Below, in pieces: positions 48,332 to 58,254 of a stretch of 64,000 nucleotides of DNA. Location: assembly GCA_014898425.1 (NCBI GenBank), contig RCSZ01000001.1:806001-870000 (forward strand), written 5' to 3'. The notes under the pieces were generated by a model. That model did not search any database. It saw nothing but the letters and a program-made list of their open reading frames with translations, and was not told the DNA's origin. This DNA is from Botryotinia globosa. Lineage: Eukaryota > Ascomycota > Leotiomycetes > Helotiales > Sclerotiniaceae. Each line of letters opens with the position of its first letter. Position 1 is the first letter of the stretch. A program made the position numbers and the translations under genes.

Positions 48332-48594
48332 TTTTGCTGATACGTCGAGTCGATTGTCGTCGTGAGGTTGTTGATCGCAGGCTGTAAATTTTGTTCCTGT
48401 AATTTTTCGATGTTCCGGAATTTCAATTAGGGCATTTGACCCGAGCTACCACCAAAGCGGAAAGGCGCCGATTTAAGCGAAGATTTTTGAAAGTTGGAGT
48501 TGCTGATACCAGCGTCAATTTGCAATAGAAAAGATTATCGACAATTTCTGAATAACTTCGACCTCCCTCCGAATACCCATCCTACATCGACAAA
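48332..48594. promoter_or_regulatory. Bidirectional promoter of RPS9 and RPL21
   Basis: A 263-bp interval between the start codons of one 40S and one 60S ribosomal protein gene must contain both promoters and 5' leaders. Confidence 0.65.
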
Positions 48595-49373
48595 ATGGGT
48601 CACCCAGCAGGTCTCCGCGCCGGTACTCGGGTGAGTTCATTATCTTCCGTTCAATTGCTCGATTTGGAGAGGATTGCTACGGCCACAGCTTTGAAATCGA
48701 TGCGACGACGGCAATTTTGGAATCGAGAGCAATAACTAACTTATTTCCAGTATGCATTCAGCAGAAACTTCAAGGATCATGGTATGATCAAGTTGTCGAC
48801 CTACTTGAGACAATACAAGTATGTAGAAGTCCATTTCTACGCAATTTCGAAATGTCGCAAAAATACTAATTAATTTTCAGGGTCGGTGACATTGTTGATA
48901 TCAAGGCAAACGGTGCCGTTCAAAAGGGGTCAGTCAAATTCATCAATCATACATAAATTTCCCAGGCAGAATCGACATGGAGATTTACGAGAAGATGGTG
49001 GAATAATTCGGAGGACCAATTCGTGTACTGACTTCTGTTCAGTATGCCCCACAAGGTTTACCACGGAAAGACTGGTGTCGTCTACAACGTCACCAAGAGC
49101 GCCGTTGGTGTTATCATCTACAAGAAGGTTAAGCACAGATACATCGAGAAGCGTGTCAACCTCAGAATCGAGCACGTCTCCCTCTCCCGCTCAAGAGAGG
49201 AGTTCGTCCGCAGAGTCAAGAAGAACGCCGAGTTGAAGAAGCAATCGAAGGCCGACGGTACCCACGTTCACTTGAAGAGACAGCCAGCCATGCCAAGAGA
49301 GGCCAGAACCATTTCGATGAAGGATAACGTACCAGAGACAATTGTACCAATCGCATACGAGACGACTATCTAA
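48595..49373 (+). CDS. RPL21: 60S ribosomal protein L21 (eL21)
   Basis: Large-subunit ribosomal protein. Exons 48595-48630, 48751-48818, 48881-48928 and 49043-49373 give 160 aa, as in the family. It reads [51 protein letters not shown] and [18 protein letters not shown]. The third intron uses a GTCAGT donor; the split glycine codon (GG|T) restores QKGMPHK. Divergent partner of RPS9. Confidence 0.97.
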
Positions 49374-50540
49374 GCTCTGGGCTGGGGTTTGTTTGGGTTT
49401 CTTTGCGGGATATGATACAACGAGGGTCAGAGGCTTCTAGCGTTGCATGATAAAAATTAAATATGTGCAATACCTTCAAGAATCTGATAGGTTTCCAACA
49501 GCATCCGATGACACGCATGGCCATGTGTTTGCAGCAAGTTACAGTGAACAACAATTTCTTTCCTCCATGTATCCCCCATCTCTTTATCCTTTCGGAGCCG
49601 TATTTGTCACGCTTAGGTAGAAGATTTCCCACTTCTCCGAAGCCCTCACAAGTGTTCCAAGAACAACCCCAGTCGAGTTTGGCGTTTGATCATGCAGAGC
49701 CCCCTATGTTCTGGATGCAGCCTCATTTGAACACATTACAATCCCCCCTACCATATTTGTTTTCTATGTGCATGCCATTAAGCAGATGTACGATGAGGTT
49801 CCTCTCCTTGTCTCACAATAATAAGTCTAGATCGGTGCTGTTCACATGATGTTCCTTATGCTGGGTTGGGTTTCGAGAGAATGCAAATCACACAAGCACT
49901 TTTTCTATTCCTTGGGCGTCAAATGGATATGATTTGAGTGAGAATAGTAATGCCGAAAGCGTACCGGCAGTAGATATCAACTAACGACATAATTCCTTGG
50001 GTTTGCGCATGATCTATAAAAAAACTGCACTCCACACATCGATGGTAGATGATCTACATCTGGCACCTGTCGTGACAATGCACCAGAAAAGATCGGCACT
50101 GGCCGAGGAGGCGAGCGAGAGATCCAGCCGCGTACAGCTTGACCTTTTTGGTGCACGAATGTGCGGGGGGGGGTGCAGCATAGCCACGGGAAGAATCTGA
50201 AGAGAGGCCACCAGGGCGCGTATTTGAATAACGTTGGAAACTAACACATCTTCCATGTTACCTTTTAAGTTTTGATGGTTTCAGCAGAGATGGTGGTAAT
50301 GAGGATCGAGTCTTAAGATGCCGTCCTCTCGAATCTCGACCTGGCCATTTCAGTCTTGACTCTTGCATCACGGAAGGATATCAGAAAGCAAGATGGTGGT
50401 GCTATGACTTACGGAGTCGGCTGAGGAAAAGCCGGCAAAAGAAGAAATGCGAGACAAAGGATGGAAGACCTTCCTCATAAAGCTAAAGGCTGAGATGGTA
50501 GATAGCGGAGACTGGGGACCTCGTACGTTCCGAGGCAATC

Positions 50541-50664
50541 TTTTTATTGATATTTATTGATATTTATTGATATTTATTGAATGATTGAATGATTGAATGA
50601 TTGAATGATTGAATGATTGAATGATTGAATGATTGAATGATTGAATGATTGAATGATTGAATGA
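50541..50664. repeat. Compound minisatellite: TATTTATTGA then ATGATTGA units
   Basis: Three exact TATTTATTGA decamers plus one variant, directly followed by about ten ATGATTGA octamers. The ATTGA core is shared by both units. Confidence 0.95.
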
Positions 50665-51068
50665 CAGTCAGTATCTACTACATATCTCTACTCTGTACAT
50701 ATCTACATACCTAGTACATCCATACCTAGGTAGTATCAACTTTCCCCCTCTTCCATAACCTCTTCCATAACCCCTAATAAGAAGTACGGAGTACGGAGTA
50801 TAATATACGATGGACACCAACCACTTGTGTGTATTATGCATAAAGTATAAGTCTGAATAAGTTAAATATGTATGTATGCATACAATCGTTAGAGAACCCT
50901 GAATTATTAGATTGATGGATGATTGATTGATTGATTGATTGATGGATTGACAGAGAGACAGAGAGACAGACCCTTGGATTAAATCGTATGTGAGGAAATG
51001 AATGTGTTTACCAGTTTTACAAAGTACAGTACATACGAGTTTCTACAAATTGTCTCTTTCTTGTTACT

Positions 51069-51622
51069 AGGGAATCATTCATTCTCTCATTCTCTCATTC
51101 TCTCATTCTCTCTTTCTCTCATCCTCTCATCCTCTCATCCTCTTTTCCTCTTCCATCTTCCCTCTTCCCTCTTCCCTCTTCCCTCTTCCCTCTTCCCTTC
51201 ACCCTCTTCCCTCTTCCTTGCTTTTTCCCTCCCATTTTTTGACTTTTCCCTTTTCTTATATCCCCCATCCGAGTGGGATTTTGATTGGGTAGTATCATCC
51301 AGCGTTTAGACGTATGACGCCGCGTCGTGTTCCGTTTTCCTTTCCTGGCAAATCTCAAGAGATTTGTGATTATGTATCTGGATGATCGGAAATTCATCCC
51401 TAGTAACCCGATCAAAGATACCTCGATAATGCTGTACGAGCACTTGCTATCCTTTCTCCCAACTTTTGATTTTCTCTCAGCTCTCAATCTCTCAATTCTC
51501 TCTCACTCAATCTCTCTCTCAATCTCTCACTCCCTCTTCCTCTCTCCCTCTCTCTCTCCTAACCCTTCAAAGGAGTAATAAATAATCTTTTATTCAAACT
51601 AAGTACTTACTCTTTTCCTTTT

Positions 51623-51668
<46 letters not shown>

Positions 51669-51715
51669 TCTCCCCCCCCCCCCCCCCCCTCTCTCTCTCT
51701 CTTACTCTTATTCTT
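51069..51715. repeat. Pyrimidine-rich tracts upstream of SEC2
   Basis: Successive CTCATT(CT), TTCCCTC, TC-dinucleotide (about 51629-51666) and poly-C (about 51672-51690) runs, nearly all pyrimidine on the SEC2 sense strand. Confidence 0.85.
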
Positions 51716-52013
51716 TCTTTCTTTCCCTCCTTACATACATTTCTTCCAATTTTTTATTCCTCTTGTACTTTATCAAAACTTCAATCCCTTTCTTGCTGTG
51801 TCTTTCCCTTTCCCTTTCCCTTTCCCACCTTTCATCGGTTCGACACGTAAACGCATCAGTAAAGATTCCGAGATCTCATACGATAGTACCTTCCTGGTTT
51901 AGGTCGTGAGGCACATTTACTGCCGCTAATCTACTACGTAATAATCGTCAACTCGCATTTCTCTGGTGGCTTTCTAATCGGGAACGAGGCTCTAAGCCTC
52001 TTCAAAGAATCAA

Positions 52014-54503
52014 ATGTCCGAGTAAGTCTGTGATGTTATATGATATGATGCTTGACTTGACTTTGTCATAATGATGTGATCAATCTCATTCATTCATGTG
52101 GTCAACAGGAAATAATTAAATAATTAAATCATGTTGAACAACAACAACATCAACAACAATAACTAACAATGCACCCAATCGTACAGCTTCATCCACATCG
52201 CTGCGTGGACTCAATATAATCATCGTCGGTCCTTACAACATCTACGCTCCCTCTCGGGTTCTTCTACAAAGACGATAACAAAATCAATATCGACCACCAC
52301 CCTGCCTACGATGGCTACAGTATCAAACGCCCCTGGAATACCGACGCCGAGGGCTTTCGCTCCCTATATGGATCATGAGGAGAATTTGAGTACTCTTCCG
52401 GATCCTCGAAGTAGAGCCTCGTCACCTACAATTGACGGCCCCGTCTCGCACCAAGAACAGTATCAAGAGCTGAGCAATGCACATTTGAGCGAGGAGGTTA
52501 CAACACTGAGCAAAAAGCTCATAAACGCCATAAATCAACAGACGACTCTCGACGATAGTTTGAGCGCCACTCGACATGAACTGGAGGCTTCCCGAGAACG
52601 AAACAAGCAGCTTGAGCGGGAAAATCGAGAGCACAAAGCGCTAGTATCGAATGGGGTACTGATACGGAGCTCAATTGCCGAAGCCGAGAAGGCCAAACTC
52701 AATGCGACCTTGACAGAAGAGAGGAATAAAAGGAGGGAAGTCGAGAAAGAAAAGAGGAGTATCGAGCTCGAATTGGAGAATCTTACCACGGCTTTATTTG
52801 AGGAGGCGAACAAGGTTGGTCCGAGTATAGTCTTTCGGTGCAATAAAAGCTGACATTGACAGATGGTTATCACGGCTCGAGAGCAAGCACAGAAGGAATA
52901 TGATATCGTGAACAAGAAGAATGATCAACTAAAAGCACAACTTCGGGAGGCGGAGAATTTACTAAAGTCGCAACAAGAACAGTTGGCAGAATTGAAGCAA
53001 GTTATGGAACACATGACCGAGGAACAGGATGATCAAACAAACCAAACAAATGGCACCGCACCGTCAACTCCGGCTTTACATCAAACCGATCGCAAAGACG
53101 AGAACATGCATAACTCGGACTCGATACAATCTTCCTCAATCCCGGAACCGGTCTCACCTTCATATCCTACGAGCTTCTTGCACCTGATTCAGCCAGTCCT
53201 TCGAACTGACCTTGGTGCTTACGATGATTTTATCTCTCTACTGCGCATGTCAAGGAATGTTGTTGGGAGTCGCGTTTCCAGCGGATCTTATGGAGGAATC
53301 GGTTTAGGGTTAGGACTCGGAGCATATACTGGATCAACACATGCGCCAAACAACGGGTCGACATCTTCTATCTCAACATTGGGCACATTTGGATCTTCCC
53401 CCGCAACGCCGACTACACCAGCCTCCAACGTGAGCTCGAGCTCAAGAGATGGCCCCAACTCTTTGACCCCATTGAAAGAAACGAAATTTTATAAACGAGC
53501 TCTCGCCGAGGATATCGAGCCCACGCTTCGTCTCGATAACGCCCCAGGACTTTCTTGGCTCGCTCGAAGGACAGTCCTGAACGCAGTATGTGAAGGCTCG
53601 CTTGTTGTTGAGCCGATGCCTTCGTCTATAAAACCATATGCATTCCCCTGCTCTCTCTGTGGCGAAGCCCGAAAAGGCCCAGAACATATCAGAAGCCATA
53701 GATTCCGAACGAGCGAGAGCGATAATGCGCAAAGGTATCCCCTATGTCTTTACTGTCTAGGACGCGTCCGTTCGACTTGCGGGTTTATGAGCTTTTTACG
53801 TGTCCTTAAAGAAGGTCACTGGAGAGGTGAAGATGAGGAGTCTGATAGAGCCGCCTGGGAAGAGAGTGTTAGGTTAAGAGAACGGATGTTTTGGTGTCGT
53901 GTTGGCGGCGGGGTCATTCCATGCGTACAGTCTTGGAATCAAGAATCATCTAGGAGTCCTCGCTTAAGTGATGATGAAAGAAGACGCAAGATCAGTGGGG
54001 AATCGGACAGGTCTATTGAAATCATACCTAGGGACATTACACCAACTAGTGAACTCTCACCTGTCAACGTAATCGGTTTTGGGAGAAGGTCAGGTGATGG
54101 AGAAATCCTCCCTAGTCCCCTTCGGGAGGAAGTAGAGAGCACTGATGTTCCAATCGCCGATTCTGAGCTGGAGAATCGGGAAGCAGAGAAAGAAACAGCT
54201 GTGGCGACGGTTCCCAAACAACAATCGGAATTGGAACTTGCAGAGAATTCTCGCATTGTAATTCCCGAAACTGCAGTGGAAGACGAAGATCAAGAAACGG
54301 AACAGATCAGCAATGGAGAAGATTTTCACGATGCAAATGAAGTGGAACACACTGAACCAGAACAAAAAAGGGACACGGAAGAAGTTCACGATGTAACAGA
54401 GGAAACGTCACAATCCGAGTCCTCGGTACAAAACGAGGAGTCTATTGAAAGCAGTGACGACACTGAAAAGCCTTCAATCGCCATACCTGGAGCTTTTTCA
54501 TAG
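52014..54503 (+). CDS. SEC2: Rab GDP/GTP exchange factor Sec2
   Basis: Exchange factor for the Sec4-type Rab in secretory-vesicle delivery to the plasma membrane. The core model begins at the ATG at 52311 and has exons 52311-52814 and 52863-54503 (714 aa). The Sec2 coiled coil covers roughly residues 40-230, a long heptad stretch through ELEASRERNKQLERENREH and EEVTTLSKKLINAIN to KNDQLKAQLREAENLL. A cysteine-bearing segment (PCSLCGEARKGPEHIRSHRF) and an acidic, Ser-rich tail follow. An 8-nt upstream exon, 52014-52021 (ATGTCCGA), with a GTAAGT donor can splice to 52187 (AACTAAC branch, ACAG acceptor). It adds MSDFIHIAAWTQYNHRR and about 27 more residues in frame, so the true start may be 52014. 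Confidence 0.9.
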
Positions 54504-55377
54504 CTCGGCTAGAGCTGGCGTTCAGTATCATGTTATGATTAATAGTTGTTGGGTCTGAATCTTTTCTGGGAGTTGGGCAAAAGGAGGGATGGAATTCTAC
54601 ATGGTTCTAATGGCTCATTGCCGGTTGAAATGCAACGGCGTTATTTTGCATGGGTTAATCGGCGGTAAATACTATACCTTGCTTATTGTACATAATAATG
54701 GATTACGAGGGGAACAATAGCAATAGCTGGGTTGTTGGCATGTATGATGCCACAATTGCTATGGGTGCTATGGAATAAGATGAGATTAATGCTATGAAAT
54801 AATAGAAGACATATGATATGCTTCTGGTGTATACATATTGGGCTAATTCTGTTTTAATTGTGATTATCAGTGATCGACTGTGGATTGAAGTGAGTAAGTA
54901 GCATGGAATAGATCCGCTGGCCATAGATGGTATCAGTAGATGAGACAGTAGACTGTAGGTGAGTGGGGGAGAGAGCCCCGGGTGGAGAGGTCGAAGGGAT
55001 GGCTTCTCATTTAGTTGTCATTTTACAGATTAAAGATTCGATAATCCATGTTTTCGAGATCCTGCAGAATACGCACGCATGCTAATCCACTTTGTAGGAA
55101 TCAGAAAGTACTTTTCATAAATAATCCCAAGTCTTCCATCTCATCTGAGGGGCTCGGCCAATCGTGGGGTAAGGAGATGTGACACCAGGACAAACCTCGG
55201 ATATCGGTCAAACTAAGTTCCGCCTCGAGCTTTTGCCCAGGGCTGTTGCAGGGCTAGATTTCTTGTGTAAGGCTGCTGCTGGTCGCATTTCTTGTAGATG
55301 CAGAAGTCAACCCCCAATTGAAATAACAACAACAGAAGGAAAGGACAATTCAATTACGACTGACAAAATTACTCAAC
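54504..55377. other. Intergenic region between SEC2 and PRP21
   Basis: About 870 bp between tandem genes; nothing recognised. Confidence 0.4.
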
Positions 55378-57091
55378 ATGGCCACTTCAGTTGCAGATGC
55401 TGTTGCAGCTCTTGATGAAATAAAACCACCCCAAGGCGTTGTATTACCACCAAAAGAAATCAAAGGTACGCGATCAAATCAACATCGAGAGAGTGCTATC
55501 TAACATTATAATAGCTATTCTCGAGAAGACAGCAGGCTATGTTGCGCGAAATGGTATCAATTTCGAAGGTGAGGCATTCTTGAGCTCAATACATTATACC
55601 AGCATCAAGCTAATAATCTTAGATCGTATCAGAGAAAAAGAAAGAACCAACCCCAAATTCTCCTTCCTCAGCACCAATGATGCATACAATGCATACTACT
55701 TATGGCGACTCAGCGAGATTAAAGAAGGCAGGGGAACCGCAGTTGCGGCAGGTAGAGCTGGAGAGGCGCCGGCGGAAGCAGAGAAACCTAAAGGACCGCC
55801 TGAACCACCAGAGTTCCATTTCTCGGCGCGCATGCCCAATATCAGTGCGCAAGATCTCGAGGTAGTCCGGTTAACCGCGTTATTCGTTGCGAAGAATGGG
55901 AGACAGTTCATGACGACACTGTCTCAGAGGGAAACAGGGAATTATCAGTTTGACTTCTTGAGACCCAATCACAGTTTACACAACTTCTTCCAGCGATTGA
56001 TTGATCAATATACTATGTTGTTGCGAGCGAGTGGCATGGATGGAGAAGGTGGGAAGATGCAGCAGGAGAGAATCAAAGAGTTGCAGGCCAACGTAGACGA
56101 TAAATTTCACGTCTTGGGTAGAGCCAAGGAAAGGGCAGAGTGGTTCAAATTCCAAGACGAACAAAAGCAGAAGAAGGAGGAGGCGGTTGAGAAGGAGAAG
56201 CTTACATATGCTCAAATCGATTGGCACGACTTTGTTGTGGTAGAGACTGTCATCTTCACAGAGGCTGATGATCAGACGAACTTACCTCCACCAACGTCAC
56301 TGAACGAACTTCAATTTGCCTCTTTGGACCAAAAGGCACAAATGTCGATTAACTCGACACACATGCGCATTGAAGAAGCTATGCCTGGAGACGATGGAAT
56401 ATTTGATGGATCATATGCCCAACCACAATATAACATGGCTCCACCACCAGTGCCGCAACCATCATATCAGCCACAATACCAAGACCCACGCCAGAAGAAC
56501 AACGAAGATGAGGACGAAGAAGAACAGAGGATACGAGAGCGAACTGAGGCTAGAGCTCGTGCTCAGCAAGCACAGGCTGAAGCTAAGGGTGGCGCTGCAC
56601 CTATGAGAATCAAGGAGAACTACGTTCCTAGAGCTGCCGCAAGAGCCGCCAACAAGCAACAAATGGCCCTTTGCCCCAATTGTAATCAACAAATTCCTTA
56701 TGATGAGCTCGATGCTCATATGAGGAGTAAGTTAACACTCTAAATCTTGTGATGAACTCAGCCGACTAATACTTCTATAGTTGAATTGCTTGATCCTAGG
56801 TGGAAGGAACAGAAAGCGAAGGCAGAGAGCCGCTATGCAACAACTAATCTTTCCACGCAAGATGTGGCTAACAATCTCAAACGCTTAGCGAGTCAAAGAA
56901 GTGATATCTTTGATGGTGCTACAGGGCAACATATAACAGAAGAAGAAGCCGCTCGAAGAAAGAAGGCGGCGAATGGTTACGATGGTACTCCGGTGGATAA
57001 GGCAGACCGAGCACGATATGAAATGATGCAGAATGTCAATGTGGAGGAGCAAATTCGGGCGATTCACCAGAAATTTGGAGATAAAAAATAG
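55378..57091 (+). CDS. PRP21: Splicing factor 3A subunit 1 (Prp21/SAP114)
   Basis: U2 snRNP SF3a subunit needed for prespliceosome assembly. Exons 55378-55465, 55515-55568, 55623-56726 and 56781-57091; 518 aa. Two SURP modules: the first at about 25-80 (ILEKTAGYVARNGINFE, then NPKFSFLSTNDAYNAYY), the second at about 129-172 (LTALFVAKNGRQFMTTL, then YQFDFLRPNHSLHNFF). Charged helical and Pro/Tyr/Gln-rich regions follow. The C-terminal part has ALCPNCNQQIPYDELDAHMR and LLDPRWKEQKAKAESR, ending QIRAIHQKFGDKK. Intron 2 (55569-55622) is 54 nt, in frame and stop-free, so its retention would merely insert 18 residues; its removal restores a normal SURP1. Confidence 0.94.
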
Positions 57092-57814
57092 GTTAATGGT
57101 TTGAACAGAGCATGAGGAGGAACTCCACGCAAGTATGAAGGCGATTGACTCGTGGAGATCAATCCTTTTCTCAAATTGTATGCATACGCCCCAACGGAAG
57201 GATTTCAAAACATAGGAGCATGGTGTTCTGGCTTGAGGGTGGGGTATGTTTTATGTAAATTATGAATTAATATTTATACAACTACTGAATGGTCAACAGT
57301 TACATGCCATTTCTACTTGGGTATTGTCACTACCTGATGCTTCACACTTTGCAACCACATCTGTGGGAGCCATCTTCACCGTGGTATTTCTACAAGTCAA
57401 GTAAAGCAAAGCAAAGAACACGAATGCCTGAGTAGATGTTCTCTTGCTTTACTTGGGACATCCTGTGTATCAGGCTAGGTACACTTACGTATGATATGAT
57501 GCTAATCGATTCTGCCTCTAGCTTTTCCTTCTGGGCGTCGAGGTAGGTGAGAGTCAGACTGATGCTATGATGAATGTCAAAGGTGGCTCTGGTCTCGAGT
57601 GCAAATATGTTCTGTAGCCGGTATCTGTTTATTTGCATGTAGATGTGATTGATATGATGTGTTGTGATGTGTTGTGATCGATACGCATAGGGAGAGTTTT
57701 ACTCGGATAAGTCATTTTGAATGGGTTTGGAGGGACAGGTTACGATTTTGGGGAGTGGCGAGATGGATAGAAGGGATTTCTGTTGTGTTTTTGATTTGGG
57801 TTGGATTAGCTAGC

Positions 57815-57953
57815 TTGGTTTGGTCTGGTTTGGTCTGGTTTGGTCTGGTTTGGTCTGGTTTGGTCTGGTTTGGTCTGGTTTGGTCTGGTTTGGTCTGGTT
57901 TGGTCTGGTTTGGTTTGGTTTGGTTTGGTTTGGTTTGGTTTGGTTTGGTTTGG
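57815..57953. repeat. TGGTCTGGTT decamer / TGGTT pentamer minisatellite
   Basis: Nine exact TGGTCTGGTT decamers (57821-57910) run straight into eight TGGTT pentamers (57911-57950). The decamer is two pentamers with one T-to-C change. All three frames of either strand stay open through it. Confidence 0.97.
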
Positions 57954-58059
57954 AGAAGAGAAGAGAAGAGGAGAGATGTATATTGGTTTCAATTTTTTTC
58001 ATCTACGCGTGGTATGTTTGGAGAAATGGAAGAGAATAGAGAAGTTGAAATCTGGTGTG

Positions 58060-58254
58060 TGTGTGTTTGTTTGTTTGTTTGTTTGTTTGCTGGCTTGAGA
58101 GGTGATGGATGGGTTGTGCTGCTGATGTCGGGATTTGGGTTTAAATTTTGGGGTGGATGGATTTGGATTTGGGCTGTTTTGAGTGTAGTGGTATGTGTAT
58201 GTGTGTATGTATATATGTGTGTATGTGTGTATGTATATATGTATGTATGTAAGT
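58060..58254. repeat. TTTG and TATG/TGTG microsatellites
   Basis: GTGTGTG then about six TTTG units near 58060-58090, and ATGTGTGTATGT-type repeats at about 58190-58254. Confidence 0.75.

Larger units (their letters stand above)
49374..52013. other. Long gene-free region upstream of SEC2 with tandem repeats
   Basis: About 2.6 kb. It holds a minisatellite (50541-50664), GATT/GACAGA tracts near 50911-50972 and long pyrimidine-rich tracts from about 51069. Open frames inside are compositional. No gene supported. Confidence 0.5.

Noticed and set aside
50541..50664. Regular repeats as a possible CRISPR-like array
   Set aside because: Units are contiguous with no spacers, and the genome is fungal.
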